Below the pieces are notes generated by a model. That model worked only from the letters and a program-made list of their open reading frames with translations, was not told the origin of the DNA and ran no database searches. From the NCBI GenBank assembly GCA_016713665.1, contig JADJOR010000011.1:124001-188000 (forward strand): a stretch of 64,000 bases of DNA, written 5' to 3'. Position numbers and translations under genes: made by a program. How positions within the stretch are numbered: the stretch's first letter is position 1; the number at the start of each line of letters is the position of its first letter. Source of the DNA: Deltaproteobacteria bacterium. Lineage in GTDB: Bacteria > Myxococcota_A > UBA9160 > UBA4427. Shown one piece after another: positions 16,420 through 25,170 of this stretch.

Positions 16420-17110
16420 CATCAGCGCCGATCCGAGCGCCCTCTTCCGCCTGCTCGGCTGGCTCTCGCCCGGCTTTCCCGTCGGCGCCTTCGCCTACAG
16501 CCACGGGCTCGAGGCGGCCTTCGAGCGGGGCGACGTCTCCGATCGCGGGAGCCTCGTCGAATGGCTCGAGGGGCTGCTCCGCTTCGGCAGCGCGCGCTGC
16601 GATGCCGGCCTCGCCGCGTGTGCCCATCGCGCGGTTTGCGACGACGACGACGCCGCGCTCTGCGCCGTCGCCGACTTCGCGGCGGCGCTCTTCGGGGCCC
16701 CCGAGCTCGCGCGGGAATCCTTCCAGCAGGGCGACGCCTTCTGGAAGACGATCGCGACGAGCTGGCCGCATCCGCGGCTCGCCGCGATCGCCGGATCGCT
16801 GCCGTCCGGACGCCTCGCCTACCCCGTCGCCGTCGGCGCCGCCGCCGCGGCCCATGGCGTCCCCCGCGACGCCACCTGCCTCGCCTATCTGCATGCCTTC
16901 GTGGCGAACGGCGTCTCCTCGGCGATCCGCCTCGGCATGCTCGGACAGACCGACGGCCAGCACGTGCTGCGCGCCTGCGAGGGCACCGTGGTCGCCGCCG
17001 CCGAGAGCGCCTGCTCGGCCGAGCTCGCCTCCCTGGGCAGCGCGTCGCTCGCCCTCGACCTGTTCGCCCTCGCCCACGAGACCCAGACCACGAGGTTGTT
17101 CCGCTCATGA
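16412..17110 (+). CDS. ureF: Urease accessory protein UreF
   Basis: A 232-residue UreF that bridges UreD and UreG in the urease activation complex. FRLLGWLSPGFPVGAFAYSHGLE near residue 13 is the family signature, followed by DAFWKTIATSWPHPRL and YLHAFVANGVSSAIRLGMLGQTDGQ. I chose the start MPSISADPS at 16412, eight bases inside ureE. The upstream in-frame extension is translation of the ureE His-tail DNA and is not protein-like. Its stop overlaps the ureG ATG. Confidence 0.93.
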   Translation: MPSISADPSALFRLLGWLSPGFPVGAFAYSHGLEAAFERGDVSDRGSLVEWLEGLLRFGSARCDAGLAACAHRAVCDDDDAALCAVADFAAALFGAPELARESFQQGDAFWKTIATSWPHPRLAAIAGSLPSGRLAYPVAVGAAAAAHGVPRDATCLAYLHAFVANGVSSAIRLGMLGQTDGQHVLRACEGTVVAAAESACSAELASLGSASLALDLFALAHETQTTRLFRS

Positions 17111-17742
17111 CGATTCCCGCGCGATCCGCATCCAGGAACGGCCCGCTGCGCGTCGGCGTCGGGGGCCCCGTCGGCTCCGGCAAGACGCGTCTCGTCGATT
17201 GTCTCTGCAAGTCGATGCGCGACGAGTACGACATCATCGTGATCACCAACGACATCTACACGCGCGAGGATCAGGAGATCCTGACCCGCGCCGGCGCGAT
17301 GCCCCCCGAACGGATCATGGGCGTCGAGACCGGCGGCTGCCCGCATACGGCGATCCGCGAGGACGCCTCGATCAACCTCGCGGCGGTCGGCACGATGCAG
17401 GCGCGCTTTCCCTCGGCCGAGCTCTGCCTGATCGAGTCGGGCGGCGACAACCTGGCCGCGACCTTCAGCCCCGAGCTCGCGGACCTGACGCTCTACGTGA
17501 TCGACGTCTCCGCCGGCGACAAGATCCCGCGCAAGGGCGGACCGGGCATCACGCGCTCGGATCTGCTCATCATCAACAAGACGGATCTCGCGCCGCTGGT
17601 CGGCGCGGATCTCGGCGTGATGGATCGCGATGCGAGGCGGATGCGCGGCGAGCGGCCCTTCGTCTTCTCGAACCTGAAGACGGGGGTCGGGCTCGACGAG
17701 ATCCGGCGCTTCATCGAGCGCGAGGGCGGGCTCGCGCGCTGA
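17107..17742 (+). CDS. ureG: Urease accessory GTPase UreG
   Basis: A 211-residue SIMIBI GTPase that couples GTP hydrolysis to nickel insertion. It shows P-loop GGPVGSGKT near residue 19, ITNDIYTREDQEIL, the nickel-binding Cys-Pro-His in GVETGGCPHTAIREDAS, LIESGGDNLAATFSPELAD and base-recognition NKTD. It lacks the His-rich N-terminal extension seen in some UreG proteins, presumably offset by the UreE tail. ATGA overlap with ureF. It is the last gene of the operon. The next gene is convergent, 42 bases away. Confidence 0.96.
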   Translation: MTIPARSASRNGPLRVGVGGPVGSGKTRLVDCLCKSMRDEYDIIVITNDIYTREDQEILTRAGAMPPERIMGVETGGCPHTAIREDASINLAAVGTMQARFPSAELCLIESGGDNLAATFSPELADLTLYVIDVSAGDKIPRKGGPGITRSDLLIINKTDLAPLVGADLGVMDRDARRMRGERPFVFSNLKTGVGLDEIRRFIEREGGLAR

Positions 17743-17748
17743 GGGCCC

Positions 17749-17784
17749 TGACCGCGGGTATGAGCGCGGGTGTGAGCGCGGGGC
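17749..17784. repeat. Three 12-bp tandem repeats between ureG and the F420 reductase gene
   Basis: Three adjacent 12-base units (17749-17760, 17761-17772, 17773-17784) differ at one to three positions and share TGA-CGCGGG. They fill the convergent gap exactly up to the stop of the minus-strand gene. No terminator-like stem is evident. Confidence 0.6.
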
Positions 17785-18462
17785 TCAGAGGCCGGTGAAC
17801 CGGATGCCGAGGCCCTCCGGACATTTGTGGCGGACGTTGAGCCCGATGATCAGCGCCGTCATCGATTCGACGATGCGCGCGTTCGAGAGCGGGCCACCGT
17901 CGAGGGCGCGGAGGCCTTCGACCAGCGGGCAGAGCGCCATGATCTTCTCCCGCGCCGCCTTCGCCCCCGAGACGACCACGTCGCATTCGACGGGCTCCTC
18001 GAGATGCTGGAGGCGATGGGAGGAGACGTTCTGGAAGGCCGAGACGACCTCGACGCCGGCGGGCACGAGGGACGCGACGAGCTCGGCCGCCGAGCCCTGC
18101 CAGATGCCGACGGTGCGGACGGCGCCGTCGCCGATCGCGGTCGCGAGCGGCACCGTCATCGACACCACGATCTGACCCGGGCGCAGCGACTCCTTGATCG
18201 CCTTCAACGTGCCGGCCGTATGCTCGAAGGGGACCGAGAGGATCACGATCTCGGCCTTGGCCGTCGCCTCTTCGTTGCCGTAGCCCTCGACCTGGGCCCC
18301 CGGCACCTTGGCGCGCACCTGCTCCGCCGCCTCGACCGCGCGCTCGGCCTTGCGCGACCCGATCAGGACCCGACGCCCCTTCTGGCAGAAGCGCAGCGCG
18401 AGCCCCAGTCCCTGATCTCCCGTCCCACCCAGAATTGCGATCGCTTGGCTGTTGTCCGTCAT
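17785..18462 (-). CDS. npdG: F420-dependent NADP(H) reductase (NpdG-like)
   Basis: A 225-residue Rossmann protein that should transfer hydride between NADP(H) and cofactor F420. IAILGGTGDQGLGLALRF near residue 7 is the dinucleotide loop, SRKAERA follows beta-2 as in NADP-binding members, and SAFQNVSSHRLQ, VVSGAKAAREK and LDGGPLSNARIVESMTALII are typical of the NPDG family. Length matches. It implies that the organism makes or uses F420. The gene ends convergently with ureG. A TAGAGT element lies eight bases before the ATG, suggesting a nearly leaderless transcript, and the next gene diverges only 80 bases away. The F420 role is by family. Confidence 0.85.
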   Translation of the reverse strand: MTDNSQAIAILGGTGDQGLGLALRFCQKGRRVLIGSRKAERAVEAAEQVRAKVPGAQVEGYGNEEATAKAEIVILSVPFEHTAGTLKAIKESLRPGQIVVSMTVPLATAIGDGAVRTVGIWQGSAAELVASLVPAGVEVVSAFQNVSSHRLQHLEEPVECDVVVSGAKAAREKIMALCPLVEGLRALDGGPLSNARIVESMTALIIGLNVRHKCPEGLGIRFTGL

Positions 18463-18470
18463 GGCGACCG

Positions 18471-18476
18471 ACTCTA
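18471..18476 (-). promoter_or_regulatory. Candidate -10 element placing the start of npdG at or near +1
   Basis: The minus strand reads GGCTAGAGT; TAGAGT ends eight bases before the ATG at 18462, so transcription would start on or next to the start codon. The same arrangement recurs at several other genes here. Confidence 0.4.
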
Positions 18477-18530
18477 GCCTCGAATCCCGGGCCGGGAATG
18501 CCCGGGCGACCCGAACCCGACGAAGAATCC

Positions 18531-18536
18531 TATGCT
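18531..18536 (+). promoter_or_regulatory. Candidate -10 element of the DUF971 gene (leaderless type)
   Basis: TATGCT ends six bases before ATG 18543. No purine-rich ribosome site precedes the ATG, which is consistent with a leaderless transcript. Confidence 0.4.
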
Positions 18537-18542
18537 CGCCCC

Positions 18543-18902
18543 ATGTCCACCGCCCCCGAGCACACCCCCACCCGCATCGCCCAACACGACGCCCGCACCC
18601 TCGCCATCGACTGGGCCGACGGGGCGCGCTCGCTCTTCGACGTGCGCGCGCTGCGGCTGGCCTGCGCCTGCGCCGAATGCGTCGACGAGTGGGACGGAAC
18701 GCCGCGGCTCGCGGCGGACGACGTGCCCGCGGACGTGGCCCCGATCGGTCTCCACGCCGTCGGCCGCTACGCGATCCAGATCGATTGGAGCGACGGCCAT
18801 ACCACGGGCATCTACCCCTTCGCGCGCCTGCGCGCCCTGCACGGAGAGGCGTCTCCCTCCGCCGCGAATGGGGATGGGAACGGAGAGAGGCTCCGCTCAT
18901 GA
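18543..18902 (+). CDS. DUF971 domain protein (gamma-butyrobetaine hydroxylase N-terminal-like)
   Basis: A 119-residue single-domain protein. The DUF971 pattern is clear: LAIDWADGARSLFDVRALRLACACAECVDEW near residue 20, with a Cys cluster (CACAEC), and GRYAIQIDWSDGHTTGIYPFARLRAL near the C-terminus. In eukaryotic gamma-butyrobetaine hydroxylase this fold binds zinc. Bacterial stand-alone members are found near iron-sulfur and quinone genes, but their role is unsettled. The stop overlaps the next gene (ATGA), so the two are translationally coupled. Confidence 0.85.
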   Translation: MSTAPEHTPTRIAQHDARTLAIDWADGARSLFDVRALRLACACAECVDEWDGTPRLAADDVPADVAPIGLHAVGRYAIQIDWSDGHTTGIYPFARLRALHGEASPSAANGDGNGERLRS

Positions 18903-19744
18903 CGCCGGACGGTCCGAATGCGCGCGTGACCGAGCCGACGCCCCCCGGCGATTTCCGGGCCGCGACGCGATCGGCGCCCGGACTCGATCCGCGCGCCCTG
19001 CGCGACGCGCTCGCCGTCGCGGGCCGGGCCTGCGACGCGGCGCGGGCCGAGATCCTGCCCCGCTATCGCAAGACCGCGGTCGAGACCAAGCAGGATGGCT
19101 CCCCCGTCACGATCGCGGACCGCGAGGCCGAGCGCGCGATCCGGCGCGTGATCGGCGAGGCCTTCCCCGACGACGCGATCCTCGGCGAGGAGCTCGGCGC
19201 GACCGGATCGCGCGCCCGACGGCGCTGGGTCGTCGACCCGATCGACGGGACGATCGCCTTCACCCGCGGCATCCCGCTCTTCACGACGATCGTCGCTCTG
19301 CTCTACGACGACGAGCCCGTCGTCGGCATGATCGACCTCCCGGCCGTCGGCGATCGGATCGGCGGCTTCAGCGGCGGCGGCGTCTTTCGCGGCGACGAAA
19401 AGCTCGCAGTCTCGACGACGGAGCGCTTCGAGGACGCCCTCGTTTGTCACGGCGATCTCTTCTGCTTCGATCGGGCGGGGCTCCGAGGGCTCCACGAGAA
19501 GATGGCCCGGGTGATCCCGAAGCTGCGCGGCTACACCGACGCCTTCGGCCATCTGCTCGTCCTGTCGGGGGCCGCCGACGCGATGGTCGACTGCGATCTC
19601 AATCCCTGGGACGCCGCGGCGACCCGCGTGCTCGCGGTCGAGGCCGGCGGGGTCTGCTGGATGCGGGAACGGGAAGGCGGCCGGAAGCTCGACCTCGTGT
19701 TCGGCAATCGGTCGATCGTGGGCGAGATCGGCCGCCTCGTCTGA
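18899..19744 (+). CDS. Inositol monophosphatase family phosphatase, histidinol-phosphatase-like
   Basis: A 281-residue Mg-dependent phosphatase. Motifs in order: GSPVTIADREAERAIR near residue 67, EELG near residue 98, VVDPIDGTIAFTRGIPLF near residue 110, and DLNPWDAAATRVLAVEAGG near residue 240. The wording around PIDGT and the length suit the HisN-type histidinol-phosphatase subgroup, though inositol-1-phosphatase or another small phosphatase cannot be excluded. Residues 1-35 form a Pro-rich leader. The start overlaps the DUF971 stop. Confidence 0.85.
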   Translation: MTPDGPNARVTEPTPPGDFRAATRSAPGLDPRALRDALAVAGRACDAARAEILPRYRKTAVETKQDGSPVTIADREAERAIRRVIGEAFPDDAILGEELGATGSRARRRWVVDPIDGTIAFTRGIPLFTTIVALLYDDEPVVGMIDLPAVGDRIGGFSGGGVFRGDEKLAVSTTERFEDALVCHGDLFCFDRAGLRGLHEKMARVIPKLRGYTDAFGHLLVLSGAADAMVDCDLNPWDAAATRVLAVEAGGVCWMREREGGRKLDLVFGNRSIVGEIGRLV

Positions 19745-19772
19745 CGCACGGGTCTTCCGGGGCGAGCGGGCG

Positions 19773-19797
19773 GAATCGAATCGAATCGAATCGAATC
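19773..19797. repeat. Five tandem GAATC pentamers
   Basis: Five perfect 5-bp copies end a base before an AGGAGG ribosome site of the following gene. Copy-number change would alter the spacing upstream of the ribosome site but not any reading frame. Confidence 0.85.
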
Positions 19798-19811
19798 GAG
19801 GAGGAATCGCG

Positions 19812-21533
19812 ATGCTGGATTGTGTCTTGCGCGGAAGCCGGGTCGTCGACGGCACGGGGGGCCCGGCCCGGACCGCGGACGTGGCGATCTCGTCGGGGCG
19901 GGTGGTGGAGGTCGGTCGGGTCGCGGGGTCCGCGCGCGTCGAGATCGATGCGGACGGGCTCGTCGTGTGTCCGGGCTTCGTCGATCCGCATACGCACTAC
20001 GACGCGCAGCTCTTCTGGGATCCCTATGCGAATCCCTCGAGCCTCCACGGCGTCACGTCGGTCATCGCGGGCAACTGCTCCTTCGCCCTGGCGCCGATCC
20101 GCGCGGCCGACGCCGACTACACGCGGCGCATGATGGCCCGGGTCGAGGGCATGCCCCTCGACGCCCTCGAGCAGGGCCTGCCCTGGAGCTGGAGCTCGTT
20201 CGGCGAATACCTCGGCGCCCTCGACGGCCGCATCGCGGTGAACGCCGGGTTCATCGCCGGCCACTCGGCCCTGCGTCGCTATGTCCTCGGCGCCGACGCC
20301 AATCGCCGCGCCGCGTCGCCCGACGAGCTCGGGCAGCTGCGCGCCGCCCTCGACGAGGCCCTCGCCGCGGGCGCCCTCGGCTTCTCGACCGACATCTCCG
20401 AGTCCCACATGGACGGCGACGGCGCGCCCATCCCCGCGAAGGGCGCGACGCCCGAGGAGCGGCTCGCCCTCTGCGAGATCGTCGGCCGCCGGGAAGGGAC
20501 GATGCTCTCGGGCATCTTCGAGGGCGGGAGCAACGGCTTCAGCGATTTCGAGCGCGAGCATCTCTCGCAGATGTCCGCCGTCGCGAACCGGGTCCTCAAC
20601 TGGAACCTGATGGTCGTCGACGCGAACGAGCCCGACCGGGCGCGCCAACAGCTCGACCTCTCCCATCACGCTCGCGCGCGCGGCGGGCGGATCATCGCCC
20701 TGCTGATGCCCGTCATCGTCCCGATGAACATGAGCTTCGGCAACTACTGCGGCCTCTTCCTGATCCCGGGCTGGCGCGAGACGATGGCGCTGCCGCCCGC
20801 GGAGCGCATGGTCGCGCTGGCGGATCCGGAGACGCGACGGCGGCTCGAGGCGACGGCGACGAGCCCGAAGGCGGGGATGTTCCGCCGCCTCTCCGACTTC
20901 GCGGGCTACGTCATCGGCGACACCTGGTCTCCCGCGAACGCGGGGCTCACGGGCCGGACCGTCCGGGACATCGCCGCCGAGCGCGGGATCGCGCCCTTCG
21001 ACGCGCTGCTCGACGTGGTCCTCGCCGACCAGCTCGGCACCGTCCTCTGGCCCTCGGCGCCGGACGACGACGACGCGCACTGGGCGCTGCGCGCGAGCCT
21101 CTGGGACGATCCCGACATCCTGCTCGCCGGATCCGATGCGGGGGCCCACCTCGATCGCATGTGCGGCGGCTCCTACCCGACCCAGTTCCTGGCGGATTGC
21201 CTGCGCGGGCGCCGCATGATGTCGCTCGAGCGCGCCGTCCACGAGCTGAGCGCGAAGCCCGCGAGGCTCTTCGGGCTGCGGGACCGGGGCGTCGTCGCGC
21301 CGGGCGCCTTCGCCGACCTCGTGGTGTTCGATCCGAGCTCGGTCGCCGCCGAGCCGGCCCGGCTCGTGCACGACCTGCCGGGCGGCTCCGCCCGCGTCAC
21401 GTCGGACCCGATCGGGATGCGGCACGTGTTCGTGAACGGGGTCGAGATCGTCCGCGAGGGCAAGGTCACCGGCGCGACGCCCGGCACCGTCCTGCGATCC
21501 GGACGCGACACGGTCACCGTCACGGCCCGCTGA
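19812..21533 (+). CDS. N-acyl-D-amino-acid deacylase family amidohydrolase
   Basis: A 573-residue member of the COG3653 metal-dependent amidohydrolases, which cleave N-acyl groups from D-amino acids or related cyclic amides. The metal site begins PGFVDPHTHYDAQLFWDP near residue 55. GVTSVIAGNCSFALAP, the substrate loop GFSTDISESHMDG and catalytic AGSDAGAHLDRMCGGSYPTQFLA near residue 437 are conserved, as is the terminal APGAFADLVVFDP. An AGGAGG ribosome site lies eight bases before ATG 19812. It is followed by a second, unrelated amidohydrolase in the same direction. The exact substrate is unknown. Confidence 0.88.
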   Translation: MLDCVLRGSRVVDGTGGPARTADVAISSGRVVEVGRVAGSARVEIDADGLVVCPGFVDPHTHYDAQLFWDPYANPSSLHGVTSVIAGNCSFALAPIRAADADYTRRMMARVEGMPLDALEQGLPWSWSSFGEYLGALDGRIAVNAGFIAGHSALRRYVLGADANRRAASPDELGQLRAALDEALAAGALGFSTDISESHMDGDGAPIPAKGATPEERLALCEIVGRREGTMLSGIFEGGSNGFSDFEREHLSQMSAVANRVLNWNLMVVDANEPDRARQQLDLSHHARARGGRIIALLMPVIVPMNMSFGNYCGLFLIPGWRETMALPPAERMVALADPETRRRLEATATSPKAGMFRRLSDFAGYVIGDTWSPANAGLTGRTVRDIAAERGIAPFDALLDVVLADQLGTVLWPSAPDDDDAHWALRASLWDDPDILLAGSDAGAHLDRMCGGSYPTQFLADCLRGRRMMSLERAVHELSAKPARLFGLRDRGVVAPGAFADLVVFDPSSVAAEPARLVHDLPGGSARVTSDPIGMRHVFVNGVEIVREGKVTGATPGTVLRSGRDTVTVTAR

Positions 21534-21603
21534 GCTCCGGGCGGCTATGGTCCGCCGGCCCACGGGCCAGCGTGCCTGGCCGAGGCCGAGAGGAGACCCG
21601 GAC

Positions 21604-22773
21604 ATGACGCAGAAGTACTTCGATCGATACAAGGTGATCGACGTCGATACCCACATCACGGAGCCCGGCGACGTCTGGACGACGCGCGTCTCGAGCAAAT
21701 GGGGCGACAAGGTCCCCCACATCCGCCGCGTCGAGGGCCGGGACGTCTGGTTCATCGGCGACCAGCCCGCCGGCGGCCCCGGCTTCTACACCATGGCGGG
21801 TCACCACGACACCTTCCCGAACGTCCCGATGGGCTACGACGACATCCCGGCCGCGTCCTACGACGCCCACGCGCGCTTGAAGCTGATGGACGAAGAGGGC
21901 ATCTACGCGATGGTCCTCTATCCGAATCTCGGCGGCTTCGGGTCGGGCGGCTTTCTGCGCCTCGGCGAGCCGGCGCTGATGCTCGAGTGCGTCCGGGCCT
22001 ACAACGACTTCCAGGTCGACTGGGCGAGCGCCGATCCGAAGCGGCTGCTGCCCGTGACCGCGCTGCCCTTCTGGGACGTCGCGGCGTCGGTGAAGGAGAT
22101 CGAGCGCTCGGCGGCGAAGGGCCACCGCGCCGTCCTCTTCGGCAGCCGACCCGAGACCTTCGGCCAGCCGCCGCTCGCCCACAAACACTGGGATCCCGTC
22201 TGGGCGGCGACCCAGGCCGCCGGCCTCTCGATCAGCTTCCACATCGGCTCGGGCGACATCAGCGACATCACGAACGACGCGGCGGGGATGGGGACGAAGG
22301 CCAACTTCTCCCGCGGCGGCTCGCTCGCGCTCCTCGACAACCAGAACTGCCTCGCGAACCTGCTCTTCGGCGGCGTCTGCGCCCGCTTCCCGAAGCTCGA
22401 CTTCGTGTCGGTCGAGAGCGGCGTCGGCTGGCTCTCGTGCGTGCTCGAGATGTTCGACTGGCAGTGGACGAACGGCGGCGTGCGCAAGGAGCATCCGGAG
22501 TACGACCTGCTGCCCTCGGAGTATTTCAAGCGTCAGGTCTACGGCTCGTTCTGGTTCGAGAGGCGGGGCATCGAGGCGGCGCTGAAGGCGTTCCCGAACA
22601 ACCTGATGTGGGAGACCGACTATCCCCATCCGACCTCCCAGTACCCGAGCCCGAACAGTACGGCGGTGCATCCGGCGGACTACGCACAGGCGGCACTCGC
22701 CGGCGTGGCGGAGGAGACGGTGCGGAAGGTCCTGCAGGACACGGCCGCACGGCTCTATCACGTCGAGGTCTGA
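21604..22773 (+). CDS. Amidohydrolase-2 family metal-dependent hydrolase (ACMSD-like)
   Basis: A 389-residue TIM-barrel hydrolase/decarboxylase. The first metal motif is VIDVDTHITEPGDVW near residue 10. KLMDEEGIYAMVLYPNLGG, SFHIGSGDI and VSVESGVGWLSCVLEMFDWQW follow, and the C-terminal METDYPHPTSQYP carries the last metal Asp. This subgroup is frequent in actinobacteria and soil or marine proteobacteria that degrade aromatics, but no substrate can be named. GAGGAGACC upstream serves as ribosome site. The 3' end overlaps the convergent symporter gene by 16 bases. A TATGGT -10-like motif lies at 21545-21550. Confidence 0.88.
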   Translation: MTQKYFDRYKVIDVDTHITEPGDVWTTRVSSKWGDKVPHIRRVEGRDVWFIGDQPAGGPGFYTMAGHHDTFPNVPMGYDDIPAASYDAHARLKLMDEEGIYAMVLYPNLGGFGSGGFLRLGEPALMLECVRAYNDFQVDWASADPKRLLPVTALPFWDVAASVKEIERSAAKGHRAVLFGSRPETFGQPPLAHKHWDPVWAATQAAGLSISFHIGSGDISDITNDAAGMGTKANFSRGGSLALLDNQNCLANLLFGGVCARFPKLDFVSVESGVGWLSCVLEMFDWQWTNGGVRKEHPEYDLLPSEYFKRQVYGSFWFERRGIEAALKAFPNNLMWETDYPHPTSQYPSPNSTAVHPADYAQAALAGVAEETVRKVLQDTAARLYHVEV

Positions 22774-24155
22774 GGCTCCGGGTCGGCGCGCGTCGCAGGC
22801 GGGCGCCGACCTTCGAAGACCGCGAGCGTAACGTAGGCGAGCGCCGCGGCGGCGAGCGAGGCGAGATACGGGGCCGCGACGAGGTCGCCCGATTCCGCGA
22901 GCGTCCAGACGACGGCACCGGCGACGAGCGACGCGCCGGCGCTCTTCGGACCGCCGAACCGCGTGAAGAGGCCGAAGCTCGCGGACACGAGCACGCCCGC
23001 GCTCGCGAAGGCCGAGGCCGATTCGATCAAGGCGTAGACACCGTCGGCTTCGCGGGCGAGCCCGTAGGCCACGACGCCGAACACGACGACGGCGCCGCGG
23101 GCGATGCGGAGCTTCGTCCGATCGGCGATCCCCGGCCTCAGCGGCGCGATCAGGTTGTGGGCGACGAGCGACGCGGCCGCGAGCAGCGCGCTGTCGACCG
23201 TCGACAGGATCGCCGAGATCAGCGCCCCCGCGAAGACCACGTAGAACCACGGCGGGAAATGCTCGAGGGCGAGGCGCGGCAGGATCTGCTCGGGATCCTC
23301 GAGGCCGGGCAGGACGCGCGCGCCGACGAGCGCGAGCCCGATCGGGACGATCCCGATCGCGAGATACAGCCCCCCCGCCGCGAACGCGCTCCCGCGCGCG
23401 ACGCGACCCGAGCGGGCCGCGAGGATCCGCGCGACCTGCTCCTGCGCGAGCAGCGAGCCGAAGAGCGGAATCGCAAAGGCATCGGCGCGCTCGAGCAGGC
23501 TCCGCTCGACGGGCGCGAACGAGCGAGCCGTCTCGACGAGGGCCGACACCGACCCCTCGTCGCGCCCGAGAACGGCGAACGCGAGCACGACCAGTCCGAC
23601 CGCGAGCAGGCCCCCCTGGACCACGTCGGTCACCGCGTCCGCGAGCAGACCGCCCGCCGTCGTGTAGACGATCACGACGGCGGCCGACACGGCGAGCGCC
23701 AGCTCGAGCTCGACGTCGGAGGTCGTCGCGATGACCTGCCCGAACGCCCGGATCTGCGCCGCCGCCCACAGCACCGAGGTCGGTGCCATCAGCACGACCG
23801 CGAGCCGCTCGATCCGCCGCCCGAAGCGCACGGCGAAGAGATCGCCGAGCGTCGTGAGTCTCCGCCGCCAGAGCGGGACGGCGAACACCGCGCCCAGAAG
23901 CAGGAGACAGCCGGCATAGCCGAACGGATCGGCCGTCGCCCCGTCGAGTCCGAGCGCGTAGACCGCGCCCGCGGCGCCGATGCAGGTCTCGGCGCCGAAC
24001 CAGGTCGCGAACATCGAGAACGTGACGAGCACGGGACCGAGGCGCCGACCGGCGATCAGGTAGTCCGACTCCGTCACGACGCGGCGGGACACGATCAGCC
24101 CCACCCCGAGCTGGAGCCCGACGTACGCGATCAGCGCGACGAGCAGCCAACTCAT
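22758..24155 (-). CDS. Sodium:solute symporter family transporter
   Basis: A 465-residue inner-membrane protein with about 13 hydrophobic helices. SSS-family marks: SDYLIAGRRLGPVLVTFSMFATWFGAETCIGAAG in the first helices and FAGALISAILSTVDSALLAAASL in helix 8, where the Ser/Thr pair coordinates sodium. Related members carry solutes such as proline, pantothenate or organic acids. The substrate is not predictable. The C-terminus is Pro/Arg-rich. Start MSWLLVALIAYVG at 24155. Its stop lies inside the last codons of the convergent amidohydrolase. Confidence 0.88.
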   Translation of the reverse strand: MSWLLVALIAYVGLQLGVGLIVSRRVVTESDYLIAGRRLGPVLVTFSMFATWFGAETCIGAAGAVYALGLDGATADPFGYAGCLLLLGAVFAVPLWRRRLTTLGDLFAVRFGRRIERLAVVLMAPTSVLWAAAQIRAFGQVIATTSDVELELALAVSAAVVIVYTTAGGLLADAVTDVVQGGLLAVGLVVLAFAVLGRDEGSVSALVETARSFAPVERSLLERADAFAIPLFGSLLAQEQVARILAARSGRVARGSAFAAGGLYLAIGIVPIGLALVGARVLPGLEDPEQILPRLALEHFPPWFYVVFAGALISAILSTVDSALLAAASLVAHNLIAPLRPGIADRTKLRIARGAVVVFGVVAYGLAREADGVYALIESASAFASAGVLVSASFGLFTRFGGPKSAGASLVAGAVVWTLAESGDLVAAPYLASLAAAALAYVTLAVFEGRRPPATRADPEPQTST

Positions 24156-24345
24156 CCCGAGCGTCCCCGCCTTCCTGCGATCCGGACCTCGAGGCGGGCC
24201 CGTGCCCCGTCGATTCTGGCAGCTTCGGAGCCCCCGATCCATCGTCGAAATCGGGGGGGAGGATCGGAGTCGACAGCGGTAGGATCCCGGCGCGGGTAGT
24301 CGGCCGGTCGGATCTTCGAGCCAGCCCTCTCGAAGGAGTGGCGAC

Positions 24346-25170
24346 ATGACGGGACGGAGCGCGGCCGCGATGCATCCGCGCGTTTCGATCAACACGATCA
24401 GCTCGCTCGCCTGGCCGCTCGCGGACGACCTCGCCCTGCTCGACCGCCTCGGTGCGCCCGCGTTCGGCTTCCCGCTGCTCAAGCTCGAAGCCGATCTCGA
24501 GGCCGGCATCGAGGCGATCCGCAGGACCGGCCGCAAGGTCTCCTGCGTCGCCGCGTCGAGCGCCGACGCGTCGCTGCTCGACGCCGACGACGCGCTCGCA
24601 GCCCTGCGTCCGGCCATCGACACCGCCCAGTCCCTCGGCAGCCCGCTCTGCTATTTCACTTCGGGTCGTACGCCGGCGCGGATGAACACCGACGACGCGT
24701 GTGCAGCGCTCGTCGCCGCCCTGCCCCGCTCGGTCGCCTACGCGACGGAGCGAGGCGTGCAGCTCGCGGTCGAGAACAACAGCATGACGACGCGCAAGAC
24801 GGGCTTCGTCCACACCTTCGCCGATTCGGTCTGGCTGGCGGAGGAATCGGACCTGCAGATCTGCCTCGAGCTGCAGAACTGCTGGTACGAGCGCGACCTC
24901 GCCCGGCTCTTCCGTCGTCACGTCGGCCGCATCGGCATCGTCCAGGTCAGCGACTTCCGGGTCGGCGAGCCCCTGCGCCTCAATCGCTGCGTCCCGGGCG
25001 ACGGCTCGATGCCGCTCGCCTGGCTGATCGAACGACTGCTCGAGGCGGGCTATGCGGGCTGCTTCGATCTCGAGCTGATCGGCCCGAGCATCGACGCCGA
25101 GGGACCGGAGGCGGCGCTGCGGCGCGCCGCGACGTGGCTGAGCGAATTGCTGACGGAGTACGGGGCATGA
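24346..25170 (+). CDS. Sugar phosphate isomerase/epimerase-like TIM-barrel protein
   Basis: A 274-residue AP-endonuclease-2 fold protein (xylose-isomerase-like superfamily). The recognisable stretches are the start HPRVSINTISSLAWPLADDLALL, the central VQLAVENNSM with a metal-type Glu, ICLELQNCWYERD, IGIVQVSDF and PGDGSMPLAWLIERLLEAGYAGCFDLELIGP. These supply the usual Glu/Asp/His metal set. An AAGGAG ribosome site precedes ATG 24346. It is the first gene of a tight four-gene operon (each junction ATGA) with a sulfotransferase, an SDR epimerase and a DUF1214 protein, suggesting modification of a sugar-like or hydroxylated lipid substrate. Confidence 0.82.
   Translation: MTGRSAAAMHPRVSINTISSLAWPLADDLALLDRLGAPAFGFPLLKLEADLEAGIEAIRRTGRKVSCVAASSADASLLDADDALAALRPAIDTAQSLGSPLCYFTSGRTPARMNTDDACAALVAALPRSVAYATERGVQLAVENNSMTTRKTGFVHTFADSVWLAEESDLQICLELQNCWYERDLARLFRRHVGRIGIVQVSDFRVGEPLRLNRCVPGDGSMPLAWLIERLLEAGYAGCFDLELIGPSIDAEGPEAALRRAATWLSELLTEYGA

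Noticed and set aside
19773..19797. GAATC pentamer tract as a phase-variation switch
   Set aside because: It lies outside any coding frame and upstream of an intact AGGAGG site, so copy-number change would not shift a reading frame.
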